DNA of 6,963 nt, from NCBI GenBank assembly GCA_017557715.1, contig JAFYYE010000166.1, positions 1 through 6,963 of the forward strand, read 5' to 3'. Made by a program: the position numbers and the translations under genes. This document shows, in pieces, positions 1-5,585 of this stretch (its first letter is position 1; each line of letters starts with the position of its first letter). Under the pieces are notes generated by a model. That model saw only the letters and a program-made list of their open reading frames with translations, made no database searches and had not been told where the DNA came from. The DNA is from Pseudobutyrivibrio sp. Its GTDB lineage: Bacteria; Bacillota; Clostridia; Lachnospirales; Lachnospiraceae.

Positions 1-138
1 ATATTTAAATATAATAATAAACCCTCAGCTTTTTTTAATGAATTAAAACCAACTATAAATAAAGATGAAGAGAAATCAAAACCTGTTGAGCATCATACAT
101 ACAGCCCACTAGTAGCGGCAGGAAGATATAAGAAGTAG
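1..138 (+). CDS. C-terminal end of an unidentified protein (partial, possible helicase tail)
   Basis: Frame 1 is open from the first base to a TAG at 136-138, giving the last 45 residues of a protein that starts left of the window. The tail begins IFKYNNKPSAFFNEL, continues through a charged stretch (KDEEKSK), and ends in a basic SPLVAAGRYKK. The PSxFxxEL piece loosely resembles the short C-terminal motif (PSRFLxEI) of UvrD/PcrA-type helicases, which would fit a basic tail. With only 45 residues that identity is a guess. That this is coding rests on the uninterrupted frame, the protein-like composition, and the repeat element that begins 10 bases after the stop, as it does after other genes here. 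Confidence 0.55.
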   Translation: MFKYNNKPSAFFNELKPTINKDEEKSKPVEHHTYSPLVAAGRYKK

Positions 139-147
139 CAAGAATAG

Positions 148-200
148 TAAGTATTGCACAAGAGTCCTAAGAAATAATAATGAGTCATGCGCGACACTTA
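148..200. repeat. 53-bp imperfect inverted repeat, copy A
   Basis: The left arm TAAGTATTGCACAAGAGTC (148-166) faces the right arm GAGTCATGCGCGACACTTA (182-200); 14 of 19 positions are complementary, plus one G-U pair. It lies 10 bases after the stop of the leftmost gene. The left arm is nearly the same as the left arm of copy B at 910. No T-run follows on either strand, so it is a poor intrinsic terminator on its own. See the finding on the four-copy family. Confidence 0.7.
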
Positions 201-228
201 CAAATTTGATAAATAAAGAAAATATTAA

Positions 229-258
229 CTTACATGAAAATTATTTCTTTGCTATAAT
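229..258 (+). promoter_or_regulatory. Candidate promoter for the DUF2798 gene
   Basis: A perfect -10 hexamer TATAAT lies at 253-258. CTTACA at 229-234 is a fair -35 (4 of 6 matches) at 18-bp spacing. A second -10 in extended form, TGGTATAAT, sits at 298-306 but has no convincing -35. Either would produce a leader of roughly 70 to 120 bases before the DUF2798 start. Confidence 0.45.
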
Positions 259-348
259 ATCACCTTGTTGTTAAAAGATTTATAGAAGATATAGAGCTGG
301 TATAATTGGAAACGCACACCATTTGGTGATAACGAACAACACGCCTTA

Positions 349-378
349 GGTCTTCCGTGGTTATATGAAAGGAGAACC
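349..378 (+). promoter_or_regulatory. Ribosome binding site with a possible masking hairpin
   Basis: AAAGGAG (368-374) lies 10 bases before the ATG at 385 and supports that start. GGTCTTCC (349-356) can pair with GGAGAACC (371-378) with one mismatch and one wobble across a 14-base loop, which would hide the ribosome binding site. Another small hairpin, CACC-ATTT-GGTG, lies just upstream near 317-328. I do not recognise a known riboswitch here. Confidence 0.3.
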
Positions 379-384
379 ATAGGT

Positions 385-849
385 ATGTTACCACAGAACA
401 AGTTTCAAGAAGTGATTTTTACATTATTCATGGCTTTTGTCATGGTTTATGCAATGATTTGCTATAACATTGCACTTAATGTTGGAGGAATGAAGAATTA
501 CATTTTCCTTGCAGCCTTTAAGGAGATGGTCATCATGTGGCCAATAGCTATTGTATTAGAGCTTTTATTTGTTGGAAAACTTGCTCAGAAATGAGCATTG
601 AGATTTGTTACTCCAGGCAAGGATCCAATGATTATGATGATACTTGCAATATCAGTAATGTCAGTTTGTTTGATGTGTCCACTTATGAGTTTTGCAGCTA
701 TACTTTTATTTAAGAATTCAGGTTCAGAAATTATTGCAGTTTGGCTTCAGACAACAGCCTTAAATTTCCCAATGGCACTTTGTTGGCAAATCTTTTTTGC
801 TGGTCCATTTGTAAGAAATGTGTTTGGATTTTTCTGTAGAAAGAAATAA
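385..849 (+). pseudogene. DUF2798 membrane protein gene broken by one in-frame TGA
   Basis: Two consecutive open stretches in the same frame (385-594 and 598-849) read as one protein of about 154 positions, interrupted only by TGA at 592-594. The product would have four membrane segments in two repeated halves (roughly residues 9-30, 43-65, 80-104 and 115-140). Features typical of DUF2798 proteins as I recall them include MPQNKFQEVIF-like openings, a VTPGKD link after the second helix, and LNFPMALCWQIFFAGP in the last helix. Intact relatives carry a leucine about where TGA stands, so TTA to TGA in one step would explain it. The second half lacks a ribosome binding site and an ATG at its beginning. 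Function of the family is unknown. Both halves are otherwise well preserved, so the lesion looks recent, or could be a sequencing error. Confidence 0.82.
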
Positions 850-860
850 TGATTTGATTA

Positions 861-894
861 AGCATCTGGTTGAAATGATCAGATGCTTTTATTT
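861..894 (+). terminator. Intrinsic terminator after the DUF2798 gene
   Basis: AGCATCTG (861-868) pairs perfectly with CAGATGCT (880-887). Three further pairs, including two wobbles, extend the stem to 11 bp around a GAAAT loop. The run TTTTATTTT follows directly. It begins 12 bases after the TAA of the DUF2798 gene. Confidence 0.85.
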
Positions 895-909
895 TAAATT
901 CAGAGTTTG

Positions 910-962
910 TAAGTGATGCGCAAGAGTATATAACAATATGAGGGAGTATTGTGCAACACTAA
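910..962. repeat. 53-bp imperfect inverted repeat, copy B
   Basis: The left arm TAAGTGATGCGCAAGAGTA (910-928) faces GAGTATTGTGCAACACTAA (944-962), with 13 of 19 positions complementary. It stands between the DUF2798 terminator and the promoter of the hydrolase remnant. TTGTAA (907-912) and TATAAC (929-934) at 16-bp spacing lie over its left arm, a weak echo of the promoter on copy C. Confidence 0.7.
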
Positions 963-987
963 ATTAAACGACATATTAATAGATTTG

Positions 988-1016
988 TTGATATTGTAAA
1001 ATTGGTTGAGTATAAT
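988..1016 (+). promoter_or_regulatory. Promoter of the GH3 remnant
   Basis: TTGATA (988-993) and TATAAT (1011-1016) are separated by exactly 17 bp, close to the vegetative sigma consensus. Transcription would start near 1023. The leader begins with a small hairpin, GGATAAT (1026-1032) pairing with ATTATCC (1041-1047). The promoter looks undamaged although the gene it serves is broken. Confidence 0.7.
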
Positions 1017-1097
1017 TTTTTATAAGGATAATTAAATGAGATTATCCATTTGGGGAAATACATTACTAGAAAAGTAGATGTAGAAAAGGAGGAGGAA

Positions 1098-1617
1098 ATG
1101 AAAAAAAGTATTGCTTTTGTGATGTCATTAATGATGATAGCGGTAACAATAATGACACCAGTAGGAACGGTAAAAGTGCAGGCGAGATATCAATAAATGC
1201 AGTTAATGATTCAGTTTCTAGAATAGTTAAGTTAAAAGCTAAATATGGATTAATGAATGATGATTCATTAAATGTACTGAGCAAATATTCAAGAATTCAG
1301 CCATCAGTAGCATTGGCAGAAAGTGTTGTTGGAAGTAAAGCTAATCACGATATCGAGTGGAGCATAGCACTTCAATCAATCACTTCAGTTAAAAATGAAA
1401 AGGCATTTCCTATTTCAGCAGACAAGAAAGTTGTGGTGTTATATCCATCAGAAAGTCAAAGATTAGCAATAGAGCTTGCTACAATGCAAAAGGTACCACA
1501 GCACTTCCAAAATATGGAGTAGATACAAAACAATATGGTCCAAATATTCCAGCGGCTATATATGTTTTATTTGGAGGAGCTAACGCTCGAGGTACTTTAC
1601 CTGTTAAAATTCAGTAA
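1098..1617 (+). pseudogene. Remnant of a secreted family-3 glycoside hydrolase (beta-N-acetylglucosaminidase-like)
   Basis: A strong ribosome binding site (AAGGAGGAGG, about 1086-1095) leads to ATG 1098. This reads a 32-residue peptide that is essentially a signal peptide (MKKS, hydrophobic core, cut near VQA) and stops at 1194-1196. From about 1181 a different frame continues as GEISINAVNDSVSRIVKLKAKYGL, the typical end of a GH3 catalytic barrel, then a piece of the second domain with ADKKVVVLYPSESQRLAIELA, stopping at 1520-1522. From about 1485 a third frame gives KGTTALPKYGV and then PNIPAAIYVLFGGANARGTLPVKI, the usual GH3 C-terminus, ending at TAA 1615-1617. About 170 codons remain, against 500 or more in intact enzymes. 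Nearly all of the catalytic barrel is gone and part of domain two is missing. At least two deletions with frame changes are needed. No activity is expected. Confidence 0.78.
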
Positions 1618-1652
1618 AAGCTGATGATTTAAAAGCTAGTAATAAGAAGAAA

Positions 1653-1681
1653 TTGAAAGTGTTGCGCAACATATATATAAT
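1653..1681 (+). promoter_or_regulatory. Promoter of the ribbon-helix-helix gene with palindromic operators
   Basis: TTGAAA (1653-1658) and TATAAT (1676-1681) are 17 bp apart. The spacer holds a perfect 12-bp palindrome TGTTGCGCAACA (1660-1671). A second near-copy, TGTTGTGCAACA (1694-1705), lies just past the expected start of transcription near 1688. The two centres are 34 bp apart. A protein bound to the first would block RNA polymerase, and binding to both would close the promoter. The gene directly downstream encodes a probable DNA-binding protein, so self-repression is a reasonable inference. Confidence 0.55.
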
Positions 1682-1709
1682 GGGTGTATAAAATGTTGTG
1701 CAACACTTT
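1656..1709. repeat. 54-bp inverted repeat, copy C (best preserved)
   Basis: AAAGTGTTGCGCAACAT (1656-1672) pairs with ATGTTGTGCAACACTTT (1693-1709) over 17 positions, with a single G-U wobble and a 20-base loop. TTTTT (1707-1711) overlaps the end of the right arm, so on the plus strand it could also stop transcripts coming from the hydrolase remnant. It overlaps the promoter of the next gene. Confidence 0.85.
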
Positions 1710-1729
1710 TTGTATAGGGGAGGGTTAAA

Positions 1730-2146
1730 ATGCCAAGAGTTAATTTATCTATTAACCAGGATATGTATGACAAGATTAAGCATCAGGCTGACATTCAGGG
1801 TATATCAGTAAATAACATGATATACAGTCAGCTACAAAAGCAGTATGGAACAGATGAGTTTGATTACATAGTTGCACTGGATTGTCTGAAGCAGGATGCT
1901 ATGGAGCAGGACGGATATTTTTGTTTATGGGAGCTGCCAACATTTAGAAGTATTGATGATATGGCAAGTGGTTCAAATTCAAATGAGTCTCCGGAGCAGA
2001 TTAGAGCAAGACTTGGAAAAATGTTCCATGATTCTGTTGAGAATGGACAGGTATGGGATGTTGAGATTTATACTGGAAAGATTGAGATACCTCAGCATAA
2101 ATCGAAAAGACCTGGAAGAGCTGTAGTATACACTAAGAAAAAATAG
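1730..2146 (+). CDS. Ribbon-helix-helix protein with a DUF1413-like C-terminal domain
   Basis: 138 residues. GGGGAGGG (1717-1724), five bases before ATG 1730, decides the start. Residues 1-40 fit a ribbon-helix-helix (Arc/CopG type) DNA-binding domain: the strand RVNLSI at 3-8, a first helix about 10-22, the turn GISVNN, and a second helix 26-38. Such domains bind palindromic DNA as dimers. Residues 63-136 read as GYFCLWELPTF, then a variable stretch, then RARLGKMFHDSVENG and a basic end with VVYTKK. This pattern (FxLxELF...RxxLGxxFxxxVxxG...Y) resembles DUF1413, which has no known function; that match is from memory and moderate. No partner toxin lies on either side, so an antitoxin role is not supported. 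The palindromes in its own promoter suggest autoregulation. Copies C and D of the 54-bp repeat flank the gene. Confidence 0.8.
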   Translation: MPRVNLSINQDMYDKIKHQADIQGISVNNMIYSQLQKQYGTDEFDYIVALDCLKQDAMEQDGYFCLWELPTFRSIDDMASGSNSNESPEQIRARLGKMFHDSVENGQVWDVEIYTGKIEIPQHKSKRPGRAVVYTKKK

Positions 2147-2206
2147 AAAAAATAAGTGTTGCACGATACCTGCAAAACACAGAATAAAAATATCGAACAA
2201 CACTTA
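2147..2206 (-). terminator. Inverted repeat copy D, probable terminator of the HTH gene
   Basis: TAAGTGTTGCACGATA (2153-2168) faces TATCGAACAACACTTA (2191-2206) with 14 of 16 positions complementary, spanning 54 bp. It fills the gap between the convergent ribbon-helix-helix and HTH genes. Reading the minus strand, the stem is followed by TTATTTTTTCTATTTTTTC, a good release sequence. On the plus strand no T-run follows, so termination there would be weaker. By arm sequence and length it is the fourth member of the repeat family. Confidence 0.65.
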
Positions 2207-2213
2207 CAAAGGC

Positions 2214-2723
2214 TTAGGATTCGGAATATTCTTTTAGCTTATCAGCGTTAAGGTTTCCAGAATTAATAGTATTAGCAACCCACAGCTTGAGCGCTTCGAC
2301 TGTATGGTCGATTTGATCAAGCTGTTTTTGTATGTGAACAAAATCTGGTATTTCATCATCAGAAACAATGCCGTCTGCAGTAATTTCTATAAGACGATCT
2401 TTTTGCTTATCAAGAGAGTTTAAAGCAGAAAGCATACCAAGAACAATTTCTGAAAGTGATGAAACTTTTACTTCGGGAACAGATTTCTGGCCTATTCTAC
2501 ATTCATGAGTGCAGTAGTAGTTGCATAACTCAGGCTTTTTATAAGCAGCAGCCATATCAACAACATCCTCAGGATAGATTGCGGCTTTTCCAGTTTCCAA
2601 TTTTTCTAAACGACTTTCGCTGATAGTGCCGATTAAATCACTAGCTTGTGAGCGTGTTAGTCCGGCAGCTTCTCTGCTTTCAAAGTATATATTTTTATCA
2701 TCTCTAATAGACTTTCTGCCCAT
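2214..2723 (-). CDS. XRE-like helix-turn-helix transcriptional regulator
   Basis: 169 residues. The start is ATG at 2721-2723 (minus strand), preceded at five to ten bases by GGAGGT (2728-2733). The open frame runs further upstream but without ribosome binding site or plausible protein. Residues 12-60 form a helix-turn-helix: ESREAAGLTRSQASDLIG, then SESRLEKLETGKAAIYPEDVVDMAAAYKKPEL, with the XRE-type ExG after the recognition helix. Residues 67-75 carry CNYYCTHEC, a CX3CX3C cluster that could bind metal or sense redox state. Residues 85-165 are probably helical (SLSEIVLGMLSALNSLDKQKDRLIEITADG) and may pair subunits. I recall closely similar proteins, including the Cys cluster, as common in Lachnospiraceae, without an assigned role. 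It faces away from the kinase operon, and a symmetric site lies over its promoter. Control of itself is likely; control of the operon is possible. Confidence 0.85.
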   Translation of the reverse strand: MGRKSIRDDKNIYFESREAAGLTRSQASDLIGTISESRLEKLETGKAAIYPEDVVDMAAAYKKPELCNYYCTHECRIGQKSVPEVKVSSLSEIVLGMLSALNSLDKQKDRLIEITADGIVSDDEIPDFVHIQKQLDQIDHTVEALKLWVANTINSGNLNADKLKEYSES

Positions 2724-2757
2724 AAGTACCTCCAAATAATTAAAAACATTTAGGTAT

Positions 2758-2786
2758 ATTATAGCGATTTTTCGTAGTCGACGAAA
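2758..2786 (-). promoter_or_regulatory. HTH-gene promoter with symmetric operator candidate
   Basis: On the minus strand TATAAT (2763 to 2758) is a perfect -10 hexamer about 25 bases before the HTH ribosome binding site. The -35 region is weak. Seven bases upstream of the -10 lies TTTCGT-AGTCG-ACGAAA (2770-2786), a 17-bp interrupted palindrome that fills the space where polymerase would sit. This is what a self-repressing XRE regulator usually has. It is also about 40 bp upstream of the kinase -35 box. Confidence 0.5.
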
Positions 2787-2824
2787 TAGTAAATTTGGTA
2801 AGGAAATATTTCTATTAATTATAG

Positions 2825-2853
2825 TTGACTGACATTTTGCATTAAGAGATAAT
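2825..2853 (+). promoter_or_regulatory. Promoter of the kinase-aldolase-aminotransferase operon
   Basis: TTGACT (2825-2830) and GATAAT (2848-2853) are 17 bp apart, each one base from consensus. Transcription would begin near 2860, leaving a leader of about 50 bases. GAAATATTTC (2803-2812), a 10-bp palindrome, lies just upstream and is a weak second operator candidate. Confidence 0.65.
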
Positions 2854-2910
2854 TTATTCAGAAAGTTAATGTGCGAGAGATTATATAGCGACAAAATGGG
2901 GAGAATGGTC

Positions 2911-4506
2911 ATGAAGTATATACTTGCATATGATATTGGCACAACGGGGTTAAAAAGCTGCTTATTTTCTTTGGATAACGGACTTGAACTGATAGACGGG
3001 CAATATGCCACCTACAATCTATATATATTGGAAAATGGGGGAGCAGAGCAGGATACTCATGAATGGTGGCGAGCCATGGTGAGCTGCACAAAAAAATTGA
3101 TAGAGAAAACTAAGATAGACCCTTCTGAAATATGTGGAATTTCATTCTGCGCTCAGATGCAGGGTCTTGTTTTAGTGGATGAAAATGGAAAAGCTTTACG
3201 CCGACCGATGAGTTATATGGATCAAAGAGCGGAAAAGGAAATGCAAAAAACAGAGGAATATGGGTTGACAATATCTGGAGTAAATTGGATGGTGTTAGCG
3301 AAAAGTATGATGATTACACATGCAGCATCTACAAGTGTGAAAGACCCTCTGTGGAAGTATAAATGGGTTCAGGAAAATGAGCCTGAGGTATATAAAAGAG
3401 TTTATAAATGGCTTGATGTAAAAGAGTATTTCATCGCTAGACTCACAGGTGAACTTGTAATGACGCCAGATTCAGCCTATGCAACCTTTTTATATGATAG
3501 TAGAAAAGGTAAGAATTGTTGGAACAAGTCACTCTGTAAAATGTATGGCGTGAATTATGAACATTTACCAAGAATAATTGGATGTGGAGAAGTGGCAGGC
3601 GGATTATTAGAGGAACCTGCAAAGGAGTTAGGATTAGTAACAGGAACTCCCGTATACGGAAGTGGAGGAGATGCAACCCTTATAGGAATAGGCGCTGGGG
3701 CAACAGAATTGGGAGATACACATATTTACTGGGGTACATCAGGCTGGGTAGGTACAGTTATTGATAAACAGATAGTAGATATAAATGATATGATAGCGGG
3801 AATTGTTGGCGCTCAGGACGGAAAATATACATATTTTGCGGAAATGGAGACCGCGGGAAAATGTTTTGAATGGATGAAGGATCACCTTGTGTTAGATGAA
3901 ATAAACATATATCTGGAAAAAATTGATGCAGAACATTCTGTAGAAGCCGAATATGTGAGCTTATATGACTATATGTCAAAGGAAATCGATAAAGTAGAAC
4001 CAGGGGCAGGAGGAGTAATATTTACGCCATGGCTACACGGAAACAGGTGCCCATTTGAGGATCCAAATGCAGCAGGAATGTTTTTCAACATAAAATTGGA
4101 AACAAAGAAAAGAGAGTTGTTAAGGGCAGTGTTAGAAGGCATATGCTTTCATATAAGATGGATGCTTGAATGTCAGGATAAAAAAATAAAAACTTCGAAA
4201 GTAATAAGATTTGTTGGTGGGGGATCGCTGTCTGATGTAACAAGCCAAATGCTTTCAGATATTACTGGCCGAAGAGTAGAAACAATAGAACTAGCGAAGG
4301 ATGTAGGTGCTATGGGAGCGGCAATGCTTGTGGCGGTAGGCTCTGGCGAGATTCCTACAATGGAAGAGGCAAAGGAGATGGTTAAAGTAAAAAGAATCTT
4401 TATGCCTAAAGATGAAAATAAAAGAGTCTATGATAGTAATTATCGTGTATTCAAGAGACTATATAAAGTAAATGCAAAAAATTATATTATGCTGAATGGA
4501 AAATAG
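2911..4506 (+). CDS. FGGY-family carbohydrate kinase
   Basis: 531 residues, full length for the family. ATG 2911 is chosen because GGGGAG (2898-2903) lies at the right distance and the protein then opens MKYILAYDIGTTG, the standard FGGY phosphate-binding start (residues 7-11 DIGTT). Upstream in-frame ATGs at 2869, 2896 and 2905 add residues without family sense. The N-terminal domain includes CAQMQG (80-85), where xylulokinases have SGQMHG, and then the MDQRA motif. The catalytic base is probably Asp254 in GSGGDATL, followed by YWGTSGW. The C-terminal domain has the adenosine-binding GGGSLSD at 436-442 and KDVGAMGAAMLVAVGSGE. It should transfer phosphate from ATP to a ketose or polyol in the cytoplasm. 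The substrate is not readable; xylulokinase- or fuculokinase-like are the closest general descriptions. First gene of the operon, 17 bases before the aldolase. Confidence 0.92.
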   Translation: MKYILAYDIGTTGLKSCLFSLDNGLELIDGQYATYNLYILENGGAEQDTHEWWRAMVSCTKKLIEKTKIDPSEICGISFCAQMQGLVLVDENGKALRRPMSYMDQRAEKEMQKTEEYGLTISGVNWMVLAKSMMITHAASTSVKDPLWKYKWVQENEPEVYKRVYKWLDVKEYFIARLTGELVMTPDSAYATFLYDSRKGKNCWNKSLCKMYGVNYEHLPRIIGCGEVAGGLLEEPAKELGLVTGTPVYGSGGDATLIGIGAGATELGDTHIYWGTSGWVGTVIDKQIVDINDMIAGIVGAQDGKYTYFAEMETAGKCFEWMKDHLVLDEINIYLEKIDAEHSVEAEYVSLYDYMSKEIDKVEPGAGGVIFTPWLHGNRCPFEDPNAAGMFFNIKLETKKRELLRAVLEGICFHIRWMLECQDKKIKTSKVIRFVGGGSLSDVTSQMLSDITGRRVETIELAKDVGAMGAAMLVAVGSGEIPTMEEAKEMVKVKRIFMPKDENKRVYDSNYRVFKRLYKVNAKNYIMLNGK

Positions 4507-4523
4507 CGGGGGCAATCACAATA

Positions 4524-5525
4524 ATGAATGAAATGGAACTGAGAAAGCAGATTACAGCTACAGGCAGAGAGTTATTAGCTGATGGATTAGTTGCAAGAAC
4601 ATGGGGAAATGTAAGCGCAAAAGTGGATGAGGAGCACTTTCTTATTACACCAAGTGGACTAGATTATTTGCAAACAAAAGAGGAGGATTTGGCATTATAT
4701 CATCCAGCAGATAAGACATGGCAAGGTCCACATAAACCATCTAGTGAGAAGGGAATCCATGCAGCAGCTTATGAGTTATTTCCAGAAGCAAAATTTGTTA
4801 TTCATACCCATCAGACTTTTGCTAGTGCTATAGGTGTTTGTGGTTTTCAGAATATGAGTATAACCGCAGATGAAAAAAGACAATTAGGAGGTATAGCAAT
4901 AGGTGAGTATGGACTTCCAGGAACTGGGAAACTGAAAAAGGGTGTAACATCAGCATTTAAAAAGGGTGCGCACACAGTATTTATGAAGCACCATGGAGTG
5001 GTAATAGCTGGTGAATCCAAAGAAGAAGCATATGAAAGAGCAAGGCTGCTTGAGAAAATATGTAAAAAGAATATATGCGGTTATGAAGATGAAGTGGCTT
5101 TATCAGATATGGAAAAATCGCAAACTTTAGAATTATTAAGGGAGATAAAGAAAAAATTACCGGGGGCAGAATGGGTAGATACACCAGCAGTTGTAGCCTG
5201 GTCAAGAGATAATGATTTACTAGTGGCGCAGCTTGATGATATGGCCCAAATGATTGGAAGAAAAATAGAAACAGTAGCAGATGTGGGAGAAATATGTGGA
5301 TATCTGAATAAAGGAAATAATGCATTGTTCATAAAAGGATTAGGTGCTGTCGTATGTGGAAGAGATGAGGATGATACAGAAGCCCTGAAAATACTTGTGG
5401 ATAAAGCAGCTGTGTGCGCATTAAATTCTAAAGCAGCAGGAATATATCGAAAATTAGGATTAGTAGACTGCAAGCTTATGAATTATGTATATCAGAAGAA
5501 ATATTCAAAGCAGAAAAATGGATAG
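4524..5525 (+). CDS. Class II aldolase/adducin-family protein with a degenerate second half
   Basis: 333 residues, longer than the usual single domain of about 215. A modest GGGGG (4508-4512) precedes ATG 4524. Residues 1-210 form the aldolase domain: TWGNVSAK at 26-33, ITPSG at 41-45, a catalytic glutamate E75 in SSEKGIH, and the zinc ligands H94 and H96 (HTHQ) and H157 (KHHGVV). This is the same Glu/His/His/His layout as L-fuculose-1-phosphate aldolase (E73, H92, H94, H155). Family members cleave a ketose 1-phosphate to DHAP and an aldehyde, or act on similar ketose phosphates. Residues about 220-325 look like a shrunken second copy: NALFIKGLGAVVCGRDEDDTEALKILVDKAA mirrors the KHHGVVIAGESKEEAYERARLLEKI segment but lacks the histidines. 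It may be structural or bind ligand. It follows the kinase by 17 bases, which supports a shared substrate path. Confidence 0.9.
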   Translation: MNEMELRKQITATGRELLADGLVARTWGNVSAKVDEEHFLITPSGLDYLQTKEEDLALYHPADKTWQGPHKPSSEKGIHAAAYELFPEAKFVIHTHQTFASAIGVCGFQNMSITADEKRQLGGIAIGEYGLPGTGKLKKGVTSAFKKGAHTVFMKHHGVVIAGESKEEAYERARLLEKICKKNICGYEDEVALSDMEKSQTLELLREIKKKLPGAEWVDTPAVVAWSRDNDLLVAQLDDMAQMIGRKIETVADVGEICGYLNKGNNALFIKGLGAVVCGRDEDDTEALKILVDKAAVCALNSKAAGIYRKLGLVDCKLMNYVYQKKYSKQKNG

Positions 5526-5585
5526 AAGAGGAACGATTGATACAAATAAACGCGCAATAAGCGGAACAAACTAGGAGGAGAGCAA

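Noticed and set aside
300..384. Known riboswitch upstream of the DUF2798 gene
   Set aside because: I compared the stretch with fluoride, preQ1, ZTP, THF and guanidine consensus cores from memory and none fitted.
592..594. TGA as a selenocysteine codon
   Set aside because: The position is not a cysteine in the family as I know it, no clear hairpin follows at the required distance, and a one-base change from a leucine codon is simpler.
598..849. Second half of DUF2798 as an independent gene starting at TTG 598
   Set aside because: There is no Shine-Dalgarno sequence before it and the protein continues the family fold from the first half in the same frame.
1730..2146. Antitoxin of a toxin-antitoxin pair
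   Set aside because: No second small gene overlaps or adjoins it on the same strand; the next gene is convergent and encodes an HTH regulator.
1979..2203. Minus-strand open frame inside the ribbon-helix-helix gene
   Set aside because: It lies opposite a well-supported gene, has no ribosome binding site, and reads as Leu/Phe/Ser-rich antisense sequence; the same applies to the other antisense frames inside the kinase, aldolase and aminotransferase genes.
148..2206. CRISPR array formed by the repeated motif
   Set aside because: The copies are 440 to 760 bases apart with genes between them, are imperfect inverted repeats, and lack regular spacers or cas genes.
2869..2910. Upstream start for the kinase
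   Set aside because: ATG 2869 lies within about ten bases of the predicted transcription start and has no ribosome binding site. The family begins at MKYILAYDIGTTG, matching ATG 2911.
2724..3011. Longer N-terminus for the minus-strand HTH protein
   Set aside because: The frame is open up to 3011, but this part overlaps the kinase gene and both promoters, has no ribosome binding site, and reads as low-quality sequence. GGAGGT at 2728-2733 points clearly to the ATG at 2723.
5526..5585. Separate promoter for the aminotransferase
   Set aside because: TTGATA occurs at 5537-5542, but no -10 hexamer lies 16 to 18 bp downstream. The gap has only a strong ribosome binding site.
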